A model generated the notes under the pieces. The model worked only from the letters and a program-made list of their open reading frames with translations, made no database searches and was not told the origin of the DNA. From Trichaptum fuscoviolaceum (Eukaryota > Basidiomycota > Agaricomycetes > Hymenochaetales > Trichaptaceae), in NCBI GenBank assembly GCA_910574455.1, contig CAJSYZ010000002.1, forward strand, positions 4,551,671 through 4,615,670: a DNA stretch of 64,000 nucleotides, read 5' to 3'. Shown piece by piece: positions 1-10,700 of the stretch. Position 1 is the stretch's first letter. Each line of letters starts with the position of its first letter. Position numbers and translations under genes: made by a program.

Positions 1-87
1 GGATTCTCCCCGCGGGATTGTCTGCTCATGTCGGGATCCTTGGCGGGAAAGTGCGGGAAATGCAAAAAGGAGCCTGGGATCTCGACA

Positions 88-3000
88 TTACCCCCCTCCA
101 AAGGCGCAACTCCGGGGCGCCAAGCTTGAATCTTGCTCAGGTCACAGAGCTCGATAGCGTTGACTTCTCGAGGGGCGTCCGGGTGTTTTCGATAGAAACT
201 GCGAATTTTAGCCTGTGCATTACCCATATCCTTTGCGGGAATCCATGTATCTTCCGCGCTCGAATACCCCTTCCATCGTACCAAATATTCAAACCTCCGT
301 CTAAACCGTCTAGCGTCCAGTACCTCTTCCACCTCGTATTCCAGATCTCCTTCTACTTCGACTGGGGGCGGCGGGGGTTGCGTTCGACCGGGAATATCGT
401 CTTCGTGGTATGGCGAGAGCAACGATACGTGAAATACGGGATGAATCTTCAGCGACGCGGGGAGTTCGAGTTCGTAGGTGAGGTCACTTAGCTTTGCCTT
501 CACTTTATACGGCCCTAGTCGTTTCGGTAATAATTTGCGCGCTCCTGGTCGCCAAACGTTCGTCGCCTCGAGCCATACTTTATCCCCGACTGCGTACTGC
601 GGGGCCTCGTTCCTGGCCTGATCGTAGTGCTGCTTCATGCGTTCTGCCGCAACCTCCAAAGCCGCTCTTGCCTCTTCCTGTGCCTGCTGAAGCTCCTGTA
701 GTCGTGCGTCCGCGGCGGGGACCGTGGACAGGCCGTCGCTCGGGGCAATCGTGAATTCGGGATTGTAGCCGTAGACAAGCGCGAACGGGGATTGTCGTGT
801 TGCCGCATGCGCTTTCGTGTTGTGCGCGAATTCTGCCATTGGGAGTAATCCGGCCCAGTTTTCTTGTCGTGTATCTATGAAAGCCCGTAAATATTGTTCC
901 AGCTCTTGGTTTACCCTTTCGGTTTGCCCATCCGTCTGCGGGTGATACGCAGTCGACGTGGTACCCTTGATACCGAGTCGGGAAAAGAGGGCTTTCATGA
1001 ACTGTGCGACAAACTGTGGTCCTCGGTCGGATATGATCTGGCGGGGGGTTCCGTGCAGCTTCCAGACGTGTTGCAGGAAGAGTTCTGCCGTTTCCGGTGC
1101 ATCGACGTCAGACGTGGTCGGGATAAAATGCGCCTGCTTGGTGAGACGGTCGACCACCACGAAAATGGCGTCGTAATCCTCGGATCGGGGGAGCTGGGTG
1201 ATGAAATCGCACGAAATCGCCTGCCAGGGGCCCTGCGGGATTTCGTTCGGTTGTAGGAGTCCTACCGGGCGTTGGGATCGGTTCTTCGTGCGTGCACAGG
1301 TATCGCATCCCGAAACGTATCGTTCTACGAAGTTAACATCCCGGGCCACCAGTAGTTGCGGCTTACCATCTCAAACGTTTTCCAACGTCCAGGATGTCCG
1401 GCGGGGAGACTGTCGTGGTAAGTCTTCACCACATCCCGGCGGATGGTCTCGTCTTTCGGGACGTAAACCTTCCCCTGGTACAGAATGAGGCCTTCTTCGG
1501 TGCTCCAGTCCTCAAGTTCCTTGGTCAGGACTCAAGGCGCCTTGGACTTGACCAGCTCGATCGCGTCCACCAGTTCGTCTTCATACTGATCTGACTTACG
1601 AATGCGTCGTAGGAGGGCCTGATCCCCGTGTACCTGCGTCATTCCCCGACGAATTGCCTTTAGTCGAAACATTTCGGGGGTCAAGAGGGTCCGTCCCGTG
1701 TTGTCTTCGCCTTCTGGTTGAAGATCGACGCGTCGTGACATGGCGTCGGGTTTGCCCCCGAGTCGTCCTGGGCGATGGCGAATCGTAAAGTCGAAGCGGG
1801 TGAGGAACAGACTCCACCGGGCTTGGCGTCGCGTCAGCGTTCGGGATTCAGAGAAATATAACAGATTCTTGTGGTCAGACACGATATCGAGTTTATGACT
1901 CGCACCTTCGAGATAATGTCGCCACTCGTCAAGAGCTCTAATAATCGCGAGTAGCTCCTTGTCATAAATCTCGTAATTGCGTTCCGCATCGTTGAGGGAT
2001 TTTGAGAAAAAGGCGACCGGATGTATCAGCCCGTCGTCGCCTTCCTGGGACAAGACCGCGCCAGTCGCGAAATCAGAGGCGTCGCATTCCACGATGAATT
2101 GCCGCGACATGTCTGGCATCATCAGGACGGGGGCGGTCGTGAACATGCGCTTGAGATAGTCGAAAGCGAACTGCTGGTTTTCTGTCCAGGCCCAGCGAAC
2201 GTCCTTCTTCAGCAGCGTCGTGAGCGGTTTGACAATGTGCGAGAAATCCCGAATGAAGTGTCGATAGAAATTCGCGAACCCGAGGAAGGCTTGAATGTCT
2301 TTCACCTTTTTCGGGGTAGGCCAGTCGAGGACCGCCTGTACTTTGGCGGGGTCCATTGCCACTTTTCCCTGCGAAATAATCATCCCGAGGTACTCGACGG
2401 AAGTCTGTTTGAATTTGCACTTTTCGGGTTTACAGAACAAGTCGTTTTCGCGCAGCCGCTTAAGGACTTCCCGTACGTGTTCCTCGTGTTGCGATTCATC
2501 TTCGGAAAAGATTAGCAAGTCGTCAAGATAGATGATCATGTATACTCCAATGAGGTCTTTGAAGATATCGTTCATCATGTGCTGGAAGGTCGCCGGGGCA
2601 TTCGTGAGCCCGAATGTCATCACCGTCGGTTCGAAGTGTCCTGCCTGAGTACGAAATGCGGCCTTCCACTCGTCGCCTTGCTTTAGTCGTACGTTGTGGT
2701 AGCCCCATCGCAAATCTAACGTCGTGAAAACCTTCGCCTTTTGCAGTGCGTCTACGAGTTCCATCGTGAGGGGAAGCGGGTATCGATTCTTGACCGTGAT
2801 ATCGTTCAGTCTTCGGTAATCGACTACCATGCGCAAGGTTCCGTCCTTTTTCTTGATAAAGAAGACGGGAGCCGCTGCAGGGGATTTCGAAGGTCGTATG
2901 TACCCTTTGCGCAGGTTTTCGTCAACGAATTCGCGAAGGGCGTCGCGTTCGGCCGGGGCCAACGGATAGATTTTGCTGTACGGGGGAACCTTCCCGGGTT

Positions 3001-4126
3001 CTAAATCTATGGCGTGATCATACGGCTTGCGCAGTGGAAGCCTTTCGGATTCAACTTTCGAGAAAACGTCGGCAAACTCACGAAATTCGGGGGGAACTAG
3101 TTCCTCGAAGGTTTTCTCGCCTTCCTTCACTGCTGACGTTTCAGCGATGGCCTGTGAGTGGGTGTACGAGGCGGCAATTTTGTACGCGAAATGGTCGTCC
3201 GTCGTGACGAAGTAGGATTCAGCGTCGTGGTACTGGTCCCAATATTTTTCTGAGTACCGAAATCCCGGTGGGACAGCTTCCCATTCGGCCTGGGTCCTGT
3301 CGGGCCCCCAGGGGGTCTCGACTTCTTCTGCTATGGCGAGGCGGGGAAGCGGGACCAGGCGTTGCTGGTTGTCACACTGAGGCGGGCAGCGGTTGAGATC
3401 GACCACATCGTTGGTCCAGTCAATGGTTGGGTTATGGTGCCGCAACCAGTCGATCCCCATGATAATATCGTCGTCGCCAATATCAGCGACGGCCATGGTC
3501 AACTGTTCTAAGTGTCCCTTCATCTCGACGTTGAGGACTACTTCCTTGGTGATGCGTCCAATCGCATTCGGGGAATTGTCTGCGTTGCGCAAAAGTATCG
3601 GGATTACCAAGTCCCGGGTCTGGAGTCCGTGTCGCGAAACGTAGCGGGAATTTATAAACGTTCCCGACGCACCGCTGTCTAACATTACTGTGGCTAAGGC
3701 ATCCGTTTTTCCGTCGCTAACCTGTACCGGGAACTTCAAATGTCGTCGAAGACGACGGTCTATTGTAGAGATGGTTAAATACAAGGGACCATTATTAAGA
3801 GAGTTCTTCGGCCACAAGGGCGGTTGGGTCGTATAGGGCGCAACTGAGCAATACGACCCTACTGAAAATCCGCTGGGGGCGGGGCTTCGGGATTGTGAAC
3901 GTTCTTGGCGGCGGGCGTCATGGCGGCAAATGCGTTCTGTAGCACGGACTGCTGCACATTCTGGACGTACTGTTCCGCCATACGTTTGAGCGTTTCTTCG
4001 AACGACTGGAGCGCGGGGGGCGAGGGGCTCGACGGGGACGTGGATTTCGTAGCCTTTAGGTTTCGGGTTGGCGGTCGCGTTGGGCAATCGCTCACTAAAT
4101 GGTCTTTCTCTCCGCAGTAGTAGCAT
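88..4126 (-). pseudogene. Disrupted pol of element 1 (protease-RT-RNase H-integrase-chromodomain)
   Basis: From the ATG at 4126 an 864-residue frame covers the aspartic protease (LDSGASG), reverse transcriptase (YLDD) and RNase H. It stops at 1532-1534, where element 2 reads Arg. Downstream, the integrase zinc finger and core are still recognisable but have a one-base deletion near 1335 (AGTTAACATC against AGTTAGACATC in element 2). The chromodomain part at about 240-350 is undamaged: it reads through TWIPAKDMGNAQAK, where element 2 is frameshifted. This copy cannot make a full Pol by itself, but Gag and the LTR signals remain. Confidence 0.88.
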
Positions 4127-5067
4127 AGTCCCTTACTCCTGCGCTCCCGGCGCACCCTGTCAATCTCCATTGCGTTGGGATCCTTCGTCGAGCTTGCGCC
4201 CGCAGTCGGGATCGTACGCGGAGCTGAACTAGTGGTGCCGGGATTGCTTTGGGGCGTAGCCGCTGGCTTCGGTACTGGTCCATAGGCGTGTGCGAGCCTT
4301 AGCTTCTCGTCCGTCTCGGAAACCCAATTGACGTAGGCATCGAATTTCATGTCCTTCGCCTCTGTGCTGGCGATGTGCTGGCGAACCTGGTCTTTGAGTC
4401 CCTTCCGGAACATGTCGAGGTAGATGACATCCGTCGTCGCGTCCTTGGGCCACCCGGTGAGGGCTTGGAGGGCACGGAATTGCGACGCAAACTCGGCGAC
4501 CGTTCCTGTCTGGCGTAGGCGCATCAGCTTGTCGGCTGCGGCTTTGTCTGCATCGATTTCTCCGTAAGAGGCGCGAAGGGCGGTGAACAGGGCCTCCAGG
4601 CTGGCGGCTTCTGGCGGTGTCGGGATGTCCTGGAGTCGATCTAAAATGGGTCGTGCCCAGTCTTGCGCCGGCCCCCGCAGTAGCATCAGAGCAAATGCGA
4701 CCTTGCGGGTTTCGTCTAATCCCGGATGTTGTCCGAACAGGTAGAGCTTAATCTGGTGAATCCAGTTCTCCAGCTTGGCGTGTTCGCCTTCGAAGGTGTC
4801 GGGAAGCTTCATCTTGAGCCCTGCTCCACCCCCAGACGGGGAGGCGGGCTGACTCGCGATTTGGGCTTCTAACGCCTGGTTGGCGTGCTTGAGCTGGGCG
4901 ACTGTGTTCTGGACCTGATTGTGTTCGTTGACTAGCTTGGAGTAGCGCTTTTCGAGGGTGTCGAGGCGATCAAGGATGGGCTGGAGTTTGTCTTCCTCCA
5001 TTGAGGAGCTCGGGGACGGGAGAGCGAAGGTATCTGCGAGTCCTCCCCATTCCTGGTGGGACGACAT
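3859..5067 (-). CDS. Gag polyprotein of element 1
   Basis: Structural Gag of the Ty3/gypsy element, 402 aa from the ATG at 5067 (MSSHQEW). An open frame extends further upstream towards the LTR, but that extension crosses the primer-binding site, so the internal ATG is preferred. It has an N-terminal coiled coil (about residues 25-75), a retrotransposon gag capsid domain (about 90-260) and one CCHC zinc knuckle, CYYCGEKDHLVSDC, near residue 315, for nucleic-acid binding. It overlaps the start of pol, which lies in the -1 frame. No stop or frameshift is visible, so this gag looks intact although pol is not. Confidence 0.9.
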   Translation of the reverse strand: MSSHQEWGGLADTFALPSPSSSMEEDKLQPILDRLDTLEKRYSKLVNEHNQVQNTVAQLKHANQALEAQIASQPASPSGGGAGLKMKLPDTFEGEHAKLENWIHQIKLYLFGQHPGLDETRKVAFALMLLRGPAQDWARPILDRLQDIPTPPEAASLEALFTALRASYGEIDADKAAADKLMRLRQTGTVAEFASQFRALQALTGWPKDATTDVIYLDMFRKGLKDQVRQHIASTEAKDMKFDAYVNWVSETDEKLRLAHAYGPVPKPAATPQSNPGTTSSAPRTIPTAGASSTKDPNAMEIDRVRRERRSKGLCYYCGEKDHLVSDCPTRPPTRNLKATKSTSPSSPSPPALQSFEETLKRMAEQYVQNVQQSVLQNAFAAMTPAAKNVHNPEAPPPADFQ

Positions 5068-5156
5068 CGCTGGTCGGCGGTACGGGTGCGGGGGTAGAAG
5101 TAAAGAGCGTGAGGGTGTCGAGTCCGAGCGGCGGTGAGCCAGGACTTTTGACCTAA

Positions 5157-5974
5157 TGTTACGACCGTCGGGAATTGTAGCGGGAAACAGTTTCGGGAAA
5201 CTGGAATTCGCGACAAGAACCCGCATTCGGGAATCTGGATTCGCGACTGGGAACGAGCGTGGGAATTCAGGCGGGAAACGCGCGGGATTCTATCCAGGCG
5301 CGTCGCGGGATTCTCAAGGCCAGCTAGGACTCTTCACTGCTTTGAACGTCAAGTAAGCGGATCCCTAAGGAAGCACTCCACAAGTAAGTATTGCGCAACT
5401 AACTACACAGGAGAAAAGAGAGAGATCGCACCTAAGGAAGCACTCCACAAGAGGTCAAAAGTGGGGTGCTCCTTACGATGCCTACAGCTATTTATCTACT
5501 TCGTAAAGACTGTATAGTTAATCTACGCTAAGTGTCCTTGCGCAATGCGCACCTATCTACTACAAACGATACATGCTACGACCGCAATGCTAGGCATGTC
5601 CATCCCGTCTCTCCAGATGGCTACGGCCTGTCCGTGGACGTCAGCGTCCGGTCCGGGGCCGCGACTAGCCAGACTAGGTATGCCAGGCTGTTGCAGGTCG
5701 TCACCTTGAGGTACTAGCGGATTAATGAGCGTATGTTGATAAGTGAATGTACGTGTGCCGTGGCAGGTCGTCGTAAATGAGTGTGTGTACGCGTGCATGG
5801 TTGCCGGGACGGTGGTGCGGGATAAGTCACGTGAGCATGGGATCGTGCGATTCGGGAATGAGGTTTCGCGCGGGGAATCTAATGGCGGGATTCTCCCCGC
5901 GGGATTGTCTGCTCATGTCGGGATCCTTGGCGGGAAAGTGCGGGAAATGCGAAAAGGAGCCTGGGATCTCGACA
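5157..5974 (-). repeat. Right (5') LTR of element 1
   Basis: An 818-bp LTR with TG...CA ends (TGTTACGACC at the left, CTCGACA at the right on the plus strand). It aligns along its whole length with the 829-bp LTRs of element 2, with small differences, for example in 5826-5880. It contains a 21-bp direct repeat (copies near 5365 and 5431). It also contains the 11-nt segment AGGTCAAAAGT at 5452-5462, which is complementary to the primer-binding position at 5144-5154. Confidence 0.9.
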
Positions 5975-6831
5975 GTGGACGAGGAGGAGTGCTAGCCTGA
6001 GTGGGCTTGAAACAGTTTGAATGTGTCTCGATCTCTTGAAATTTCGTGAGTTCCTTCTTTCCGTTACCGATTCCGAGTCCTTGGAAATCAGGTATCACGA
6101 AGTTTTTAAATGTTTCTTCAGAGAAATGAAGACAGCTTCAAAATGACTGTGACTCGATCTCTTAAAATTTCGTGAGTTCCTTCTTTCCGTCTCCTCGGAA
6201 ATCAAATATCACAAAGTCTTCACAATGCTTCTTCAGAGAAATGAAGACAGCTTCAAGATGACTGTGACTCGATCTCTTAAAATTTTGTGAGTTCTTTTTT
6301 CCGGATCAACTTCGGAAATCAGATATAACAAAGTCTCCCAATGCTTCTTCAGAGTAATGAAATCAAGAAGACGACTTCAAGATGAACTTTACTTGATTTC
6401 GTACTAAAGCAGATTTATTCTCTTCCATCAGAATCAGAGCGCTGCGCAGTGTGACTCGGACTCGCAGGCGGTGGGCGGTGAGCGCTCTTTCGAATAATCC
6501 AGAAGAATGGTTCAAACAGCTTCAAGTTATAAAAGGAGGACAAAATATCTCTTTGCTAAATATCCTATGCTCGCGCGATCATTAACTGTCATGCTACTCA
6601 ACATTATAACCTTTATCCTGCGCTTCATAGCAGCATTTATGTCTAATTGCGGAGTCCGAGTCGGAGGAAGGCGCGAGTTGGACGAAGAGGACGCGATTGA
6701 CAAAGGTGATTCAAGCCGTTTACTATCTCAGTACAGAATGAAAGCTGACCCTTTGTTTCCTACAGTATATGATAGACTCGGAGAATTCTGACGCTACTAG
6801 TGGCAGCGTCGGTTGTTATGAGAGGTGTGAG
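5975..6831. repeat. Spacer between the two retrotransposons with three diverged tandem repeats
   Basis: 857 bp of non-LTR DNA between element 1 and element 2. Positions about 6010-6395 hold three diverged copies of a 115-126 bp unit. Each contains the core GTGACTCGATCTCTTAAAAT followed by a GTGAGTTCCTTCTTTCCG-like stretch and CTTCTTCAGAGAAATGAAGA. The core starts at 6023, 6149 and 6264. The rest (6396-6831) is AT-rich with no supported gene. The final five bases, GTGAG (6827-6831), are the left target duplication of element 2. Confidence 0.75.
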
Positions 6832-7660
6832 TGTTACGACCGTCGGGAATTGTAGCGGGAAACAGTTCGGGAAACTGGAATTCGCGACAAGAACCCGCGT
6901 TCGGGAATCTGGATTCGCGACTGGGAACGAGCGTGGGAATTCAGGCGGGAAACGCGCGGGATTCTATCCAGGCGCGTCGCGGGATTCTCAAGGCCAGCTA
7001 GGACTCTTCACTGCTTTGAACGTCAAGTAAGCGGATCCCTAAGGAAGCACTCCACAAGTAAGTATTGCGCAACTAACTACACAGGAGAAAAGAGAGAGAT
7101 CGCACCTAAGGAAGCACTCCACAAGAGGTCAAAAGTGGGGTGCTCCTTACGATGCCTACAGCTATTTATCTACTTCGTAAAGACTGTATAGTTAATCTAC
7201 GCTAAGTGTCCTTGCGCAATGCGCACCTATCTACTACAAACGATACATGCTACGACCGCACTGCTAGGCATGTCTATCCCGTCTCTCCAGATGGCTACGG
7301 CCTGTCCGTGGACGTCAGCGTCCGGTCCGGGGCCGCGACTAGCCAGACTAGGTATGCCAGACTGTTGCAGGTCGTCACCTTGAGGTACTAACGGATTAAT
7401 GAGCGTATGTTGATAAGTGAATGTACGTGTGCCGTGGCGGGTCGTCGTAAATGAATGTGTGTCTGCGTGCATGGTGGTCGGGACGGTGGTGCGGGATAGG
7501 TCACGTGAGCGGGGGATCTTGCGGGGGATCGTGCGAGTCGGGAAAGGGGTTTCGCGCGGGGAATCCAATGGCGGGATTCTCCCCGCGGGATTGTCTGCTC
7601 ATGTCGGGATCCTTGGCGGGAAAGTGCGGGAAATGAGAAAAGGGGCCTGGGATCTCGACA
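6832..7660 (-). repeat. Left (3') LTR of element 2
   Basis: 829 bp, TG...CA ends. It directly follows the target duplication GTGAG and abuts the polypurine tract of the element at about 7663-7674. The sequence appears identical to the right LTR at 12732-13560. Confidence 0.95.
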
Positions 7661-7662
7661 TT

Positions 7663-7674
7663 ACCCCCCTCCAA
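7663..7674 (-). other. Polypurine tract of element 2
   Basis: In the element's sense the bases just before the 3' LTR read GGAGGGGGGTAA. This is the usual position and composition of the plus-strand DNA primer of LTR elements. The same tract occurs in element 1 at about 90-101. Confidence 0.8.
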
Positions 7675-7792
7675 AGGCGCAACTCCGGGGCGCCAAGCTT
7701 GAATCTTGCTCAGGTCACAGAGCTCGATAGCGTTGACTTCTCGAGGGGCGTCCGGGTGTTTTCGATAGAAACTGCGAATTTTAGCCTTTGCA

Positions 7793-10700
7793 TTACCCAT
7801 ATTCCTTTGCGGGAATCCATGTATCTTCCGCGCTCGAATATCCCTTCCATCGTACCAAATATTCAAACCTCCGTCTAAACCGTCTAGCATCCAGTACCTC
7901 TTCCACCTCGTACTCCAGATCTCCTTCTACTTCGACTGGGGGCGGCGGGGGTTGCGTTCGACCGGGAATGTCGTCTTCGTGGTATGGCGAGAGCAGCGAT
8001 ACGTGAAATACGGGATGAATCTTCAGCGACGCGGGGAGTTCGAGTTCGTAGGTGAGGTCACTTAGCTTTGCCTTCACTTTATACGGCCCTAGTCGTTTCG
8101 GTAATAATTTGCGCGCTCCTGGTCGCCGAACGTTCGTCGCCTCGAGCCATACTTTATCCCCGACTGCGTACTGCGGGGCCTCGTTCCTGGCCTGATCGTA
8201 GTGCTGCTTCATGCGCTCTGCCGCAACCTCCAAAGCCGCTCTTGCCTCTTCCTGTGCCTGCTGAAGCTCCTGTAGTCGTGCGTCCGCGGCGGGGACCGTG
8301 GACAGGCCGTCGCTCGGGGCAATCGTGAATTCGGGATTGTAGCCGTAGACAAGCGCGAACGGGGATTGTCGTGTTGCCGCGTGTGCTTTCGTGTTGTGCG
8401 CGAACTCTGCCATCGGGAGTAATCCGGCCCAGTTTTCTTGTCGTGTATCTATGAAAGCCCGTAAATATTGTTCCAGCTCTTGGTTTACCCTTTCGGTTTG
8501 CCCATCCGTCTGCGGGTGATACGCAGTCGACGTGGTACCCTTGATACCGAGTCGGGAAAAAAGGGCTTTCATGAACTGCGCGACAAACTGTGGTCCTCGG
8601 TCGGATATGATCTGGCGGGGGGTTCCGTGCAGCTTCCAGACGTGCTGCAGGAATAGTTCCGCAGTTTCCGGTGCATCAATGTCAGACGTGGTCGGGATAA
8701 AATGCGCTTGCTTGGTGAGACGGTCGACCACCACGAAAATTGCGTCGTAATCCTCAGATCGGGGGAGCTGGGTGATGAAATCGCACGAAATCGCCTGCCA
8801 GGGGCCCTGCGGGATTTCGTTCGGTTGCAGGAGTCCTACCGGGCGTTGGGATCGGTTCTTCGTGCGTGCGCAGGTATCGCATCCCGAAACGTATCGTTCT
8901 ACGAAGTTAGACATCCCGGGCCACCAGTAGTTGCGGCTTACCATCTCGAACGTTTTCCAACGTCCAGGATGTCCGGCGGGGAGACTGTCGTGGTAAGTCT
9001 TCACCACATCCCGGCGAATGGTCTCGTCTTTCGGGACGTAAACCTTACCCTGGTACAGGATGAGGCCTTCCTCGGTGCTCCAGTCCTCAAGTTCCTTGGT
9101 CAGGACTCGAGGCGCCTTGGACTTGACCAGCTCGATCGCGTCCACCAGTTCGTCTTCATATTGATCTGACTTACGAATGCGTCGTAGGAGGGCCTGATCC
9201 CCGTGTACCTGCGTCATTCCCCGACGAATTGCCTTTAGTCGAAACATTTCGGGGGTCAAGAGGGTCCGTCCCGTGTTGTCTTCGCCTTCTGGTTGAAGAT
9301 CGACGCGTCGTGACATGGCGTCGGGTTTGCCCCCGAGTCGCCCTGGGCGATGGCGAATCGTAAAATCGAAGCGGGTGAGGAACAGACTCCACCGGGCTTG
9401 GCGTCGCGTCAGCGTTCGGGATTCAGAGAAATATAGCAGATTCTTGTGGTCAGACACGATATCGAGTTTATGACTCGCACCTTCGAGATAATGTCGCCAC
9501 TCGTCAAGAGCTCTAATAATCGCGAGTAGCTCCTTGTCATAAATCTCGTAGTTGCGTTCCGCATCGTTGAGGGATTTCGAGAAAAAGGCGACCGGATGTA
9601 TCAGCCCGTCGTCGCCTTTCTGGGACAAGACCGCGCCAGTCGCGAAATCAGAGGCGTCGCATTCCACGATGAATTGCCGCGACATGTCTGGCATCATCAG
9701 GACGGGGGCGGTCGTGAACATGCGCTTGAGATAGTCGAAAGCGAACTGCTGGTTTTCTGTCCAGGCCCAGCGAACGTCCTTCTTCAGCAGCGTCGTGAGC
9801 GGTTTGACGGTGTGCGAGAAATCCCGAATGAAGCGTCGATAGAAATTCGCGAACCCGAGGAAGGCTTGAATGTCTTTCACCTTTTTCGGGGTAGGCCAGT
9901 CGAGGACCGCCTGTACCTTGGCGGGATCCATCGCCACCTTTCCCTGCGAAATAATCATCCCGAGATACTCGACGGAAGTCTGTTTGAATTTGCACTTTTC
10001 GGGTTTACAGAACAAGTCGTTTTCGCGCAGCCGCTTAAGGACTTCCCGTACGTGTTCCTCGTGCTGCGATTCATCTTCGGAAAAGATTAGCAAGTCGTCA
10101 AGATAGATGATCACGTATACTCCAATGAGATCTTTGAAGATATCGTTCATCATATGCTGGAAGGTCGCCGGGGCATTCGTGAGCCCGAATGTCATCACCG
10201 TTGGTTCGAAATGTCCTGCCTGAGTCCGAAATGCGGCCTTCCACTCGTCGCCCTGCTTCAGTCGCACGTTGTGGTAGCCCCATCGCAAATCTAACGTCGT
10301 GAAAACCTTCGCCTTTTGCAGTGCGTCTACGAGTTCCATCGTGAGGGGAAGCGGGTATCGATTCTTGACCGTGATATCGTTCAGTCGTCGGTAATCGACT
10401 ACCATACGCAAGGTTCCGTCCTTTTTCTTGATAAAGAAGACGGGAGCCGCTGCAGGGGATTTCGAAGGTCGTATGTACCCTTTGCGCAGGTTTTCGTCAA
10501 CGAATTCGCGAAGGGCGTCGCGTTCGGCCGGGGCCAACGGATAGATTTTGCTGTACGGGGGAACCTTCCCGGGTTCTAAATCTATGGCGTGATCATACGG
10601 CTTGCGCAGTGGAAGCCTTTCGGATTCAACTTTCGAGAAAACGTCGGCAAACTCACGAAATTCGGGGGGAACTAGTTCCTCGAAGGTTTTCTCGCCTTCC

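Larger units (their letters stand above)
1..5974 (-). mobile_element. Ty3/gypsy chromovirus, element 1 (left LTR cut by window edge, pol defective)
   Basis: LTR retrotransposon read on the minus strand. Only the last 87 bp of its left (3') LTR are inside the window (1-87). The internal part is 88-5156 and the right (5') LTR is 5157-5974. The order is gag then protease, RT, RNase H, integrase and chromodomain, as in Ty3/gypsy chromoviruses. It is a close relative of element 2 but not a recent twin: the LTR is 818 rather than 829 bp and there are scattered substitutions. Pol is broken by a nonsense codon at 1532-1534 (CGA in element 2, TGA here) and by a one-base deletion near 1335. Gag is open. 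The likely right target duplication is GTGGA at 5975-5979; the left copy is outside the window. Confidence 0.93.
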
